Under the pieces are notes generated by a model that saw only the letters and a list, made by a program, of their open reading frames with translations, was not told the origin of the DNA and did not search any database. From an uncultured Lactobacillus sp. (lineage in GTDB: Bacteria > Bacillota > Bacilli > Lactobacillales > Lactobacillaceae), in contig NZ_CANBCQ010000017.1 in assembly GCF_947367125.1 (NCBI RefSeq), positions 1-48,000 on the forward strand: a stretch of DNA of 48,000 nucleotides, given 5' to 3'. The translations under genes and the position numbers were made by a program. This document shows positions 33,716-42,937 of this stretch, one piece after another. The first letter of the stretch is position 1; each line of letters opens with the position of its first letter.

Positions 33716-34450
33716 TTAACTATCCGATTCGTCTACCTTACCGAAGCGCCGATTGCGGTGCTTATAATCTTCTACAAATTTTGTTAAATCATTTTTGTCA
33801 AAATCTGGCCAATTTTTATCACTAAAAGCCAATTCTGAATATGCTAATTGCCATAATAAGAAATTAGAAATTCGCTGTTCACCAGAGGTTCTAATTAATA
33901 AGTCTGGATCTCGATAGGGGCCAAAATTACTTGTCATTAAGTGATTTGAAATCATCTCTTCAGTAATTTTTTCACTTGTAAGCAAGCCGGCTTCAATCAT
34001 TCCGCCTAATTCCCTCATAGCAGAGGTAATTTCTCTTCTGGAGCCATAATTAAAAGCAAAATTCAAAATCAAGCCAGTATTATTAGCTGTTTCTGACATA
34101 GCACGCTGAACTATTCGATAAGTTTTCTCAGGTAATTCATCTAGATACCCCATAATGTTCACTTTGACATTATTTTCCATTAAAGTTGGCATATACTTGT
34201 CAAAAAAACGAACAGGAAGATTCATTAAATAAGCAACTTCTTCTTTAGGTCTGGCCCAATTTTCAGTAGAAAAAGCATAGAGCGTCAGTACTTTAATACC
34301 TAACTTATCAGCAGCTAAAGTAATCCGCTCAACATTATCCATTCCCTCGCGATGTCCAATAAAACGCGGCTTGTGTCTCTTTTTAGCCCAGCGACCATTA
34401 CCATCCATAATAATGGCTAAATGATTTAATTCATTACCTTTACTACTCAT
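33716..34450 (-). CDS. uppS: Undecaprenyl diphosphate synthase
   Basis: 244 residues. [20 protein letters not shown] (catalytic Asp), then [27 protein letters not shown] and [20 protein letters not shown] identify cis-prenyltransferase. It makes the C55 lipid carrier for peptidoglycan and teichoic acids. Two bases separate it from frr, indicating co-transcription with pyrH-frr. Confidence 0.97.
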   Translation of the reverse strand: MSSKGNELNHLAIIMDGNGRWAKKRHKPRFIGHREGMDNVERITLAADKLGIKVLTLYAFSTENWARPKEEVAYLMNLPVRFFDKYMPTLMENNVKVNIMGYLDELPEKTYRIVQRAMSETANNTGLILNFAFNYGSRREITSAMRELGGMIEAGLLTSEKITEEMISNHLMTSNFGPYRDPDLLIRTSGEQRISNFLLWQLAYSELAFSDKNWPDFDKNDLTKFVEDYKHRNRRFGKVDESDS

Positions 34451-34452
34451 CT

Positions 34453-35010
34453 TTAACCTTGAGTAATTTCCTTACGTTTTTCATCAGCAAGTTGATCAAT
34501 TTGCTTAGCGGCATCATCAGTTACTTTTTGAACTTGTTTTTCTAAATTACGTTGTTCATCTTCAGTAATGTCACCATTCTTTTCGTCTTTCTTTAATGTA
34601 TTCATTGCATCACGACGAACATTTCTAACAGCAATCTTAGCTTCTTCGGCAAACTTACCAACTTCCTTAGCGATTTCTTCTCTTCTTTCACCAGTAAGTT
34701 GAGGAATAACCAATCTAATTACCTTACCATCATTGGCAGGAGTTAAGCCCAAATTTGAAGCTAATAACGCATGCTCAATATCATCTAATGAGTTTTGATC
34801 ATATGGTGTGATCAATAATACACGTGGTTCTGGAATAGTAATACTAGACATTTGAGTCAATGGAGTTGGTGCGCCATAGTATTCTACTTGAACATTATCA
34901 AGAAGAGCAGCATTAGCTACACCTGCACGGATAGAAGCCAAGCGCTTTTGATAGACCTTAATAGAATCAGCCATTTTTGTTTTTGCTTTTTCAATAGTTT
35001 CATTATTCAT
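34453..35010 (-). CDS. frr: Ribosome recycling factor
   Basis: 185 residues: [20 protein letters not shown], then [20 protein letters not shown], and an alpha-helical end with [23 protein letters not shown] splits post-termination ribosomes with EF-G. Its ATG shares one base with the pyrH stop (TAATG), and GAGGTG lies inside the last codons of pyrH, so the two are translationally coupled. Confidence 0.97.
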   Translation of the reverse strand: MNNETIEKAKTKMADSIKVYQKRLASIRAGVANAALLDNVQVEYYGAPTPLTQMSSITIPEPRVLLITPYDQNSLDDIEHALLASNLGLTPANDGKVIRLVIPQLTGERREEIAKEVGKFAEEAKIAVRNVRRDAMNTLKKDEKNGDITEDEQRNLEKQVQKVTDDAAKQIDQLADEKRKEITQG

Positions 35011-35735
35011 TATTTATCACCTCTAATAACAGTACCAATATTTTCACCTAATACAACCTTTTTAATGTTACCTGGGGTATTAACATTAAAGACAATTAAT
35101 GGAATTTCAGTATCCATTGAAAGTGAACTAGCAGTTCTGTCCATAACCTTTAAGTCCTTTGAAATTAAATCAAGTTGTGTTAATTCTGAGAACTTAGTTG
35201 CTGAAGGATCAGTCTTTGGATCAGCTGAATAAACACCATCCACACCGTTTTTGGCCATCAAAATTACATCTGCGCCAATTTCAGCAGCACGAAGAGCTGC
35301 AGTAGTATCAGTTGAGAAGTAAGGATTACCAGTACCACCACCAAAGATAACTACACGACCTTTTTCAAGATGACGTAAAGCTCTTCTTCTAATGTAAGGC
35401 TCAGCAATTTGTCTCATTTCAATTGAAGTCTGCATTCTAGTTGGAACGCCAACTTTTTCAAGACCATCTTGTAAAGCTAAACCATTCATAATAGTTGCCA
35501 GCATTCCCATGTAATCTGCCTGGGCACGTTCCATACCCAGCTTAGCACCAGTCTCACCGCGCCACATGTTACCGCCACCGCAGACGATACCAATTTCAAC
35601 GCCCAAATCGTGAACTGATTTGATTTCTTTAGCCAAGTGACTAATTACAGTTGGATTAATTCCCGTACCTTTATCACCTGCTAAAGCTTCTCCTGATATT
35701 TTTAAAATGATGCGTTTATATTTAACTTGACTCAT
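35010..35735 (-). CDS. pyrH: UMP kinase
   Basis: 241 residues of the amino-acid-kinase fold: [20 protein letters not shown], then [20 protein letters not shown] and [20 protein letters not shown]. It phosphorylates UMP to UDP and is regulated by GTP and UTP in many bacteria. First gene of pyrH-frr-uppS-cdsA-rseP-proS-polC, with an extended -10 promoter upstream and the tsf terminator before that. Confidence 0.97.
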   Translation of the reverse strand: MSQVKYKRIILKISGEALAGDKGTGINPTVISHLAKEIKSVHDLGVEIGIVCGGGNMWRGETGAKLGMERAQADYMGMLATIMNGLALQDGLEKVGVPTRMQTSIEMRQIAEPYIRRRALRHLEKGRVVIFGGGTGNPYFSTDTTAALRAAEIGADVILMAKNGVDGVYSADPKTDPSATKFSELTQLDLISKDLKVMDRTASSLSMDTEIPLIVFNVNTPGNIKKVVLGENIGTVIRGDK

Positions 35736-35761
35736 AATGACCTCCTCTAATAGCTTTAATT

Positions 35762-35770
35762 ATTCTACCA
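35762..35770 (-). promoter_or_regulatory. Candidate pyrH promoter (extended -10)
   Basis: Minus strand TGGTAGAAT with no clear -35, about 27 bases before the pyrH start. Confidence 0.4.
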
Positions 35771-35820
35771 TATCTAACACTGCAATGTCCCTTAGAAATA
35801 GAACACTAGAAAAATTTTAC

Positions 35821-35852
35821 AAAAAAGGAGAAGTACCTAACGTACTCCTCCT
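35821..35852 (-). terminator. rpsB-tsf terminator
   Basis: Minus strand AGGAGGAGTAC pairs with GTACTTCTCCT (one G-U), loop of five, then six T. Confidence 0.88.
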
Positions 35853-35877
35853 TTCTATCATAGTATAGTAATACTAA

Positions 35878-36903
35878 CTATTTCATTTGTTCACGAACTT
35901 CAGCAGCAAAGTCTTCTTGCTTCTTTTCGATACCTTCACCAACTTCATAACGTTGGAAAGCAACTAACTTAGCGCCCTTTTCTTTCAAGAATTCGCCAAC
36001 AGTCTTGCTGTCGTCCATAATATAGTCTTGTGATAAAACTGCAAATTGCTTATCAACTTGAGTATTATCATCGATAAAGCGTTGCATCTTACCTGGAATA
36101 ATTCTGTCCCAGATCTTTTCTGGCTTACCTTCTTCTTTAAGTTCAGACTTGATATCTTCCTTAGCCTTAGCTAAAACGTCATCAGTTAATTGCTTTTCTG
36201 AACCATAAACAAGGTGTGGTAATGGCTTCTTGTGTACCAATTCACGACTTTCATTGTCTTGATCAATCTTGTGGTTCATAACAGCTAATTGATCAGTAAT
36301 AAATTGATCGTCCAATTCTTCTGGTGAAATAACCTTAGGACTCATAGCAGCAATGTGCATTGCTAAGTGCTTAGCAGTAGCAGCATCTGCACCCTCCAAA
36401 ACAGTAATAACACCAATTTGACCACCATTGTGTTGGTAAGCACCAAATTCTTGGTCATCGTTCTTCTTTTCTAAAGCAAAACGACGTAAAACAATCTTTT
36501 CACCGATAGTAGCAGTAGCATTAACAAATGCTTGGTCTAAAGTTGAACCATCGTCCATCTTTAATTCCTTAGCTGCTTCCATATCAGCAGGTTGACCTTC
36601 AGCAATAGTCTTAGTTGCTTCCTTTACTAAGTTAACAAACTTGTCATTTGAAGAAACAAAGTCAGTTTCTGAGTTAACTTCAGTAATAGCTGCAACATTA
36701 CCATTAACGTAAACACCGGTCAAACCTTCAGCTGCAACACGGTCAGCCTTTTTAGCGGCCTTAGCCATACCTTTATCACGAAGGTATTGAATAGCCTTGT
36801 CCATGTCACCGTCAACTTCTACCAATGCCTTCTTAGCGTCCATAACGCCGGCACCAGTACGTTCACGTAATTCTTTAACCAATTTTGCAGTAATTTGTGC
36901 CAT
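35878..36903 (-). CDS. tsf: Elongation factor Ts
   Basis: 341 residues: [20 protein letters not shown], then [20 protein letters not shown] and [20 protein letters not shown]. It exchanges GDP for GTP on EF-Tu. The length exceeds the roughly 290 residues of Bacillus because of extra sequence in the C-terminal core subdomain, which seems usual for lactobacilli. It follows rpsB by 34 bases. Confidence 0.97.
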   Translation of the reverse strand: MAQITAKLVKELRERTGAGVMDAKKALVEVDGDMDKAIQYLRDKGMAKAAKKADRVAAEGLTGVYVNGNVAAITEVNSETDFVSSNDKFVNLVKEATKTIAEGQPADMEAAKELKMDDGSTLDQAFVNATATIGEKIVLRRFALEKKNDDQEFGAYQHNGGQIGVITVLEGADAATAKHLAMHIAAMSPKVISPEELDDQFITDQLAVMNHKIDQDNESRELVHKKPLPHLVYGSEKQLTDDVLAKAKEDIKSELKEEGKPEKIWDRIIPGKMQRFIDDNTQVDKQFAVLSQDYIMDDSKTVGEFLKEKGAKLVAFQRYEVGEGIEKKQEDFAAEVREQMK

Positions 36904-36937
36904 TAATAGGTCCCTCCTACGGAACTAACAATAAAAA

Positions 36938-37711
36938 CTAGTCTTCTGGGTTTTCTTCAGCGCTAACGATTTCTTCTGAACCGTCTGCATTTTCCTTGAA
37001 GTCAACTTCAACTGATTCATCGTCTTGACCTTGTTGGCCTTCAACAACGGCATCAGCCATAGCACCTGCGATCAAACGAATAGCACGAATAGCGTCATCG
37101 TTTGATGGGATAACTACATCGATTGGATCTGGATCAGTGTTGGTATCAACCATAGCTACAACTGGGATACCTAAAATGTTAGCTTCGTGAACCGCAATTT
37201 TTTCTTTCTTAGGGTCTACTACGAATAAGACATCTGGAATTCTTGGCATATCTTCGATACCGCCAAAGAATTTTTCAAGCTTATCCATCTCCTTAGTTAA
37301 GAGAGCAACTTCCTTCTTTGGAAGAACATCAAAAGTACCATCTTCTGACATTTGCTTCAATTGCTTTAATCTCTTAATACGGCTTTGCATAGTTGACCAG
37401 TTAGTCAAAGTACCACCCAACCAACGTTGGTTTACGTAGTATTGACCTGCACGAGTTGCTTCTTCAGCAATTGAGTCTTGAGCTTGCTTCTTAGTACCTA
37501 CAAATAAGAAAACGCCACCGTCTTGAGCAACAGCCTTCATAAAGTTGTAAGCATCATCTAACATCTTGATAGTCTTTTGCAAGTCAATGATGTAGATACC
37601 ATTTCTTTGAGTGAAAATGTAAGGAGCCATCTTTGGGTTCCATCTTCTAGTTTGGTGACCAAAGTGGACACCTGCTTCAAGCAATTGCTTCATTGTAACA
37701 ACGTCTGCCAT
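36938..37711 (-). CDS. rpsB: 30S ribosomal protein S2
   Basis: 257 residues: [20 protein letters not shown], then [40 protein letters not shown] and an acidic tail ([12 protein letters not shown]). S2 docks on the 30S subunit late in assembly. Leader of about 125 bases and promoter upstream; S2 commonly represses its own operon through the leader. Confidence 0.98.
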   Translation of the reverse strand: MADVVTMKQLLEAGVHFGHQTRRWNPKMAPYIFTQRNGIYIIDLQKTIKMLDDAYNFMKAVAQDGGVFLFVGTKKQAQDSIAEEATRAGQYYVNQRWLGGTLTNWSTMQSRIKRLKQLKQMSEDGTFDVLPKKEVALLTKEMDKLEKFFGGIEDMPRIPDVLFVVDPKKEKIAVHEANILGIPVVAMVDTNTDPDPIDVVIPSNDDAIRAIRLIAGAMADAVVEGQQGQDDESVEVDFKENADGSEEIVSAEENPED

Positions 37712-37836
37712 ATTAAATTCCTCCTATGGTTTTATATCCTCTCAAGCGTTCATTTCATCATCTAACCACTACCCAGGGCACCACAATGATGATCGCTCTT
37801 GATGTGTTTTAAAATTTATATGCTGACACAGCATAC
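37712..37836 (-). promoter_or_regulatory. Structured rpsB leader (candidate S2 autoregulatory element)
   Basis: The 5' UTR begins with hairpin ATGCTG-TGT-CAGCAT (37820-37834). A larger stem-loop follows: GATGAT (37788-37793) pairs with ATCATC (37757-37762), extended by an AAGCG/CGCTT helix (37744-37748 region), enclosing a GC-rich loop with TGGTGCCCTGGG. Length and structure suit an r-protein leader; S2 binding is inference. Confidence 0.5.
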
Positions 37837-37842
37837 TCGAAT

Positions 37843-37871
37843 ATTTTACAAGAAAAAATTCAGACTTGCAA
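37843..37871 (-). promoter_or_regulatory. rpsB-tsf promoter
   Basis: Minus strand TTGCAA (37866-37871), 17-base spacer, TAAAAT (37843-37848). Confidence 0.65.
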
Positions 37872-37873
37872 GG

Positions 37874-38905
37874 CTAAAACTTAATATTATGCTCGTGCAA
37901 AAATTTTTCTTTCCAAGCTCGTGAATGATGCTTAAACCAGTATTCTCGTTTCAAAGCTAAGCGTTTATCGTCAAACTGTTCATGATAAATCATTCGTACA
38001 GGCCGCCGCGTTTTGGTATACTTAGCACCCTTCCCAGAATTATGCATTTTTAAGCGATGCTCTAAGTCATTGGTAAAGCCACCATAAAAACTGCCATCAT
38101 TGCACAATAATACATAAAAATAGTATTTGCCTTGTGCTTCATGCTTAGCCTTATCTTCTTCAGTTTCTCGAGAGATTCGCTGAACTAATGGCGTAAAATC
38201 ACCGTTTGCTTCATGAACTTCAACTGCATCTTTTAAAACAGTTCCGTCAGTCCCTGTATGTTTAACAGCTTCAACGATCACTAAATTGGCATCTTCACCG
38301 CGATGTGGCACAAAAGGCTGCACCATTTTAATACTCAAATCATGCTTTATACAGTAGTAAGTAATCTCACCTAGTCGCTCTGGTCGATGTACCATGAACA
38401 TCTTGCCCTTCATCTTAAGCAAGCCACTAGCCACTTCAATTATTTGCTCTAAATTAATCAAAAGTTCATGGCGAGCGATGGCTTTTTTGCGATCTGGATT
38501 AACTTCATGACCTTCTGGAGCTTTAAAATACGGTGGATTTACCGTCACCACATCATAACTATCCTTACGCAAAAAATGCGGAGCATTTAGCACATTATCT
38601 TGATAAACTGAAATTCGATTTTCCATTTCATTGAGCTCTACCGAACGCACAGCTTGAGAATAAACTTCATCTTGAATTTCAACTGCATCATAATGAGCTC
38701 GGTTAAAATAAGCCATATAAATTGTGGCAGCACAATTGCCAGCACATAAATCTGCCACTTTATCCTTATCACGAATCAGATCTTTAGCCCAATATGCCAA
38801 AAATAAAGTATCCATTGAAAAACTAAAAGCCGTTTTATCCTGAATAATCCGTAGATTATCGCTATACATGTAGTCAATTCGCTCATTATCTTTCAGTTCT
38901 ACCAT
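37874..38905 (-). CDS. Fusion: TrmN6-like methyltransferase plus GIY-YIG domain
   Basis: About 343 residues in two parts. Residues 1-245 are an adenine-N6 methyltransferase: [32 protein letters not shown] (SAM loop) and [12 protein letters not shown] (NPPY catalytic motif), similar to YabB/TrmN6 that modifies A37 of tRNA. Residues about 257-335 are a YazA/UPF0213-type GIY-YIG domain ([20 protein letters not shown], then [20 protein letters not shown]). In Bacillus yabB and yazA are neighbouring genes; here they form one frame. ATG at 38905 chosen over 38929 because AGAAAGG lies upstream. Confidence 0.88.
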   Translation of the reverse strand: MVELKDNERIDYMYSDNLRIIQDKTAFSFSMDTLFLAYWAKDLIRDKDKVADLCAGNCAATIYMAYFNRAHYDAVEIQDEVYSQAVRSVELNEMENRISVYQDNVLNAPHFLRKDSYDVVTVNPPYFKAPEGHEVNPDRKKAIARHELLINLEQIIEVASGLLKMKGKMFMVHRPERLGEITYYCIKHDLSIKMVQPFVPHRGEDANLVIVEAVKHTGTDGTVLKDAVEVHEANGDFTPLVQRISRETEEDKAKHEAQGKYYFYVLLCNDGSFYGGFTNDLEHRLKMHNSGKGAKYTKTRRPVRMIYHEQFDDKRLALKREYWFKHHSRAWKEKFLHEHNIKF

Positions 38906-38913
38906 AAAAATAT

Positions 38914-38943
38914 TTGCCTTTCTCGTCATTCTATTTTTATAAT
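38914..38943 (+). promoter_or_regulatory. plsC promoter
   Basis: TTGCCT (38914-38919), 18-base spacer, TATAAT (38938-38943). Confidence 0.55.
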
Positions 38944-38968
38944 AACTTACATTAAAATGGAGGACAAA

Positions 38969-39583
38969 ATGTTTTACAAAATTATTCGCCCGATTGTCCG
39001 TTTCATCGTTTGGGTGTTAAACGGCCATTTACATATTCACCATAAAGATTGTTTGCCAAAAGGCAACTATATTCTAGTAGCACCACACCGAACCTGGTGG
39101 GAACCACTTTTATTTGCCTTAGGTGCAAGCCCGATGGAATTCATGTTTATGGCTAAAATTGAACTATTTAAAAATCCAATTTTGCGCTTTATTCTTAATC
39201 ATGCTCATGCTTTTCCAGTTGATCGAAAAAATCCTGGACCATCGGCTTTAAAAATTCCAGTTAAAGGTCTTAGAAAAGGAAAACTCTCATTGATCATTTT
39301 TCCTTCAGGAACCCGTCATTCAGCTGAATTAAAAGGTGGCGTACTTTTAATTTCTAAAATGTCCAAAAAGCCAATGGTACCCGTCGTTTATCAAGGTCCA
39401 TTAACTTTTAAAGGACTGCTTAAGCGCAAACCCCTAGAAGTTAACTTTGGTGATCCAATTACAATTGATCGTAAAACTAAATTAACTCATGAAAATGAAC
39501 AAATTTTATTCAAGCAACTTGAAGATGCCTGGAATAGCTTGGATAAAGAATTAGACCCTAATTTCCATTATGTTGCCAAATAA
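38969..39583 (+). CDS. plsC: 1-acylglycerol-3-phosphate O-acyltransferase (PlsC family)
   Basis: About 204 residues. An N-terminal membrane-associated helix ([15 protein letters not shown]) is followed by the acyltransferase boxes APHRTWWEP (box I), FPVDRK (box II) and FPSGTRH (box III). Box I reads H-x4-E instead of the usual H-x4-D. It adds the second acyl chain in phosphatidate synthesis. ATG at 38969 is chosen because GGAGG lies six bases before it. Terminator directly follows. Confidence 0.87.
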   Translation: MFYKIIRPIVRFIVWVLNGHLHIHHKDCLPKGNYILVAPHRTWWEPLLFALGASPMEFMFMAKIELFKNPILRFILNHAHAFPVDRKNPGPSALKIPVKGLRKGKLSLIIFPSGTRHSAELKGGVLLISKMSKKPMVPVVYQGPLTFKGLLKRKPLEVNFGDPITIDRKTKLTHENEQILFKQLEDAWNSLDKELDPNFHYVAK

Positions 39584-39606
39584 AACAGCTATTAGCTGTT
39601 TTTTAT
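39584..39606 (+). terminator. plsC terminator
   Basis: AACAGCT-ATT-AGCTGTT followed by TTTTATTTT. Confidence 0.8.
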
Positions 39607-39621
39607 TTTGCTCTCATCCCA

Positions 39622-39652
39622 TTGGCAAATAAAAAGAAAGAAGTGTTAAAAT
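39622..39652 (+). promoter_or_regulatory. Candidate cfa promoter
   Basis: TTGGCA (39622-39627), 19-base spacer ending TGT, TAAAAT (39647-39652), an extended -10. Confidence 0.45.
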
Positions 39653-39686
39653 ACTTTTAGGTTTTAAATATTGGAGGAAAAAGCAA

Positions 39687-40865
39687 TTGTTAGAAAAAAC
39701 TTTTTATAAAATGATGCTTAGCAAGTCCTTCCCCTTTCCTGTTAAAGTAACCTACTGGGACGGTAAGAGTGAAGTTTACGGCAACGGTGAGCCAGAAATT
39801 GAAATTGTTTTTAACGAAAAAATTCCAATGGGTGACATTACTCGTAATGCATCCCTTGCCTTAGGCGAAGGCTACATGGATAAGAAAATTGAAATTCACG
39901 GTGATATTCAAAAACTAATCCTTGGTGCTTACCAGAGTGCTGATAGTTTTATGCGTGCTTCTAAATTCCGTAAATTTCTGCCTAAGCAAAAGCATACAGA
40001 AAAGCAAAGTGAAGAAGATGTTCAAAGCCACTACGATATCGGTAATGATTTTTACAAATTATGGCTTGACCCTACTTTGACTTATTCATGTGCTTACTTT
40101 GCAGATGGCAATGAAAATGATTTGGAACAAGCACAAATTGCTAAGGTGCACCATATCTTAAACAAGCTTCATCCACAAAAGGGTAAGACGCTGCTTGACA
40201 TTGGCTGTGGCTGGGGCACATTAATGCTTACCGCTGCTAAGGAATATGGCCTCAAAGTTACTGGCGTTACACTTAGTGAAGAACAATATAAACTAGTTCA
40301 AAAGCGTATTTACGATGAAGGCTTAGAAGATGTAGCAGAAGTTAGACTTGAAGACTACCGTGAACTCGGTGATCAACATTGGGATTACATCACTTCTGTC
40401 GGTATGTTCGAACACGTAGGTTCAGAAAATCTTCCAAAATATTTCCAAGATATTTCCAAGTATTTAAATAAAGATGGTTCTGCCTTAATTCACGGCATTA
40501 CTCGTCAACAAGGTGGAGCTACTAATGCCTGGATTAATAAATACATTTTTCCAGGTGGTTATATTCCTGGTCTGCAAGAAATTGTTGGCGATATCGTTAA
40601 TAGTGGTTTGCAAATTACTGATATGGAAACCCTTCGTCGTCATTACCAACGAACTCTTGAAATTTGGGACAAGAACTTTAATGCAGCTCGTGATCAAATC
40701 CAAGATAAAATGGGTGAACGCTTCACTCGGATGTGGGACATGTATCTCAACGCTTGTGCAGCTTCATTTGAATCAGGCAATATTGATGTAATTCAATATC
40801 TTTTAGTTAAAGGTCCTTCAGGTACCAATTTACCAATGACTAGAAAATATATGTTAGATAAATAA
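39687..40865 (+). CDS. cfa: Cyclopropane-fatty-acyl-phospholipid synthase
   Basis: 392 residues. N-terminal lipid-binding part, then SAM-dependent methyltransferase: [47 protein letters not shown] and VGMFEHVG, with IHGITRQ and [12 protein letters not shown] late. It adds a methylene bridge to unsaturated acyl chains of membrane lipids; lactobacilli use it against acid and solvent stress. Start codon TTG at 39687 with GGAGG nine bases upstream. Placed after plsC, both lipid genes. Confidence 0.95.
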   Translation: MLEKTFYKMMLSKSFPFPVKVTYWDGKSEVYGNGEPEIEIVFNEKIPMGDITRNASLALGEGYMDKKIEIHGDIQKLILGAYQSADSFMRASKFRKFLPKQKHTEKQSEEDVQSHYDIGNDFYKLWLDPTLTYSCAYFADGNENDLEQAQIAKVHHILNKLHPQKGKTLLDIGCGWGTLMLTAAKEYGLKVTGVTLSEEQYKLVQKRIYDEGLEDVAEVRLEDYRELGDQHWDYITSVGMFEHVGSENLPKYFQDISKYLNKDGSALIHGITRQQGGATNAWINKYIFPGGYIPGLQEIVGDIVNSGLQITDMETLRRHYQRTLEIWDKNFNAARDQIQDKMGERFTRMWDMYLNACAASFESGNIDVIQYLLVKGPSGTNLPMTRKYMLDK

Positions 40866-40875
40866 GAACCAAAAT

Positions 40876-40905
40876 AAGCGTTGATTTTGATCAACGCTTA
40901 TTTTT
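40876..40905. terminator. Bidirectional terminator between cfa and pepO
   Basis: AAGCGTTGAT (40876-40885) pairs perfectly with ATCAACGCTT (40890-40899), then ATTTTTT on plus and a weaker ATTTTGG tail on minus. Confidence 0.88.
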
Positions 40906-42848
40906 TACCAAATTTTAATTCTATCTTGCGGATCAAGCCACATACCATCAGTAAGCTTAACATCAAAAGCTTCATAAAAGTCATTTTGACATTGTACTGG
41001 AATATTTACTCTAGTTGGCTGCGGCGCATGGACATCGGTTTGAACTTCTGTTTTGATTGCTTCAGGACGTTGTTTTTGCATCCAACTACGAGCATAGTTT
41101 TCAAAAAGATCCTTTAAATCGGCACCATCATCTTTTCCAGTTTGGACAGCACAGGCAAGTCCAGCTAAATCAGCTATATTTTCACCAACAACTTGCTTAC
41201 CATTCACTTTAGCTGGACCATATTGTAAACCATCAAAAATATCAACCATTTGGCCAACTCGCTTATTAAATTCAGCGAAGTCTGCATCAGTCCACCAATT
41301 ATTCATATTTCCTCGTTCATCAAACTTAGCACCACTATTATCAAAAGCATGTGATACTTCGTGACCAATAGTTGCACCAATACCGCCATAGTTAGCACCG
41401 CGCGATTGATTAATATCATAAAACGGTGCCTGCAAGATTCCTGCTGGGAAAGTTAAATCATTTCTTTGTGGATCATAGCAGGCATTATTTAAATTACCTG
41501 GCATTAACCATACCGAACGATCAACCGGCTTAGTTAATTTAGCCAGCATATATTTAGTACGCACTGTCGACATTGCTGCTTCATTTTCATAGAGGCTCTT
41601 TTCAGGATCAACTTGCAGTAAATCAAAGATTTCTTCGATCTTATCTGGATAACCAATCTTTAAGACCAAGGCTTTTAGCTTAACTACTGCCTTCTTTTTC
41701 GTTTCAGCAGAAAGCCAGGTATTTGATTTGATTCTTTCCTCATAAACCTTGAGCATCTTATGAATCATGTCTTCAACATCTTTTTTGGCTTTAGCTCCAA
41801 AATACTTTTGCCCATAAAAAATGCCGACTACTTCATCAAAAGCATTATTTGCTAAACGATAAGCTTGTTTAATTTGAGTTGGCAATTGTGGCGTACCAGT
41901 AATTGCCTGATTAAATGGAAATGCTGCTTCTCGAAAAGCTTGAGACAAAAATCTAGCTACATTGTTAATGTATTTAACCAACATCCAGCCTTTAATTTCG
42001 GCAAAATTAGCTTCGTTTAATAAACTCTCAGCATGATCAAGAAAACGTGGTTCCATTACAATGATCCGCTCTGGTTTAACTGGCAAAACAGCAGCCATAA
42101 AGTCAGCCATCTTAAATGACTTAAACTTTGCAATAAATTCAGCATAGTTTACTGGATTATAGATTGCTGCGTAATCTGACCATTCTTCGGTTGATTTAAC
42201 AATCTTAGCCAATTTTTGATCAAAAGCTAAAGCATCGGCAACATAAGTACGTGCTTCACTCTTACCAACCCCGGCCATCATTAACAAATTAATGCTTTGA
42301 TCTTGTAAAATATCCAAGAGTTTTTTGGCATCAGCTGTTTTATAGGTCGTAGTATCTGGTAAAAATGTACTTGGTCCACCAAAATGAAGCACATTTACAT
42401 CAGTATTCTTCATGTCAGCATCAACATCAAAGACAAATGGCAAAGTATATGGACCCATAAATAAATCAGCAGCCTTTTGTTCAAAATCACTAAAGCTACT
42501 CAAGGCTAATAACTTTTGTAAATCTTTTTGAATTGGATTAGCTTTTTCAGCATCCCTTTTGTCAAAATCTTTGGCAATTTTATATAAAGCAATTGCTTTC
42601 CCAAAATCCTTGATATCAGGCATTTTTTCTTTACCTGCTGCAACATCAGCAAAATCTTTCATTACCCGATCTTCAATTCGTTGATCTAGTTCAGAGTTAA
42701 TCCCAGTAGACGTCTTATCTGCAGGGATTTTAGCTTTAGACAACCATTCTGAATTGACAGCTAAATACAAATTATCTTGTGGTTTGACATTAAGATCCGG
42801 TTGTGCAACATCGCCAGCTCCACCACGAACGGCAAAATATCTTCTCAT
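40905..42848 (-). CDS. pepO: M13-family zinc endopeptidase PepO
   Basis: 647 residues, no signal peptide, so cytoplasmic. Substrate-site segment NNACYDPQRNDLTFPAGILQ, zinc motif ATIGHEVSHAFDNSGAKFDE (HExxH), third ligand in GENIADLAG, and a C-terminal catalytic His region with QTDVHAPQPTRVN. PepO cuts internal bonds of casein-derived oligopeptides after uptake; lactobacilli carry several copies. GGAGAAA precedes the ATG. Confidence 0.95.
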   Translation of the reverse strand: MRRYFAVRGGAGDVAQPDLNVKPQDNLYLAVNSEWLSKAKIPADKTSTGINSELDQRIEDRVMKDFADVAAGKEKMPDIKDFGKAIALYKIAKDFDKRDAEKANPIQKDLQKLLALSSFSDFEQKAADLFMGPYTLPFVFDVDADMKNTDVNVLHFGGPSTFLPDTTTYKTADAKKLLDILQDQSINLLMMAGVGKSEARTYVADALAFDQKLAKIVKSTEEWSDYAAIYNPVNYAEFIAKFKSFKMADFMAAVLPVKPERIIVMEPRFLDHAESLLNEANFAEIKGWMLVKYINNVARFLSQAFREAAFPFNQAITGTPQLPTQIKQAYRLANNAFDEVVGIFYGQKYFGAKAKKDVEDMIHKMLKVYEERIKSNTWLSAETKKKAVVKLKALVLKIGYPDKIEEIFDLLQVDPEKSLYENEAAMSTVRTKYMLAKLTKPVDRSVWLMPGNLNNACYDPQRNDLTFPAGILQAPFYDINQSRGANYGGIGATIGHEVSHAFDNSGAKFDERGNMNNWWTDADFAEFNKRVGQMVDIFDGLQYGPAKVNGKQVVGENIADLAGLACAVQTGKDDGADLKDLFENYARSWMQKQRPEAIKTEVQTDVHAPQPTRVNIPVQCQNDFYEAFDVKLTDGMWLDPQDRIKIW

Positions 42849-42901
42849 TTTTTCTCCTTACAAATATTCATAATTATTTAATACTTTTTCATTATTATAG
42901 C

Positions 42902-42932
42902 AAAAAGGACGTCGTTACTAAACAAACGTCCT
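42902..42932 (-). terminator. Terminator of the ABC exporter operon
   Basis: Minus strand AGGACGT pairs with ACGTCCT around a 13-base loop, then TTTTTG. Confidence 0.78.
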
Positions 42933-42937
42933 CAAAA

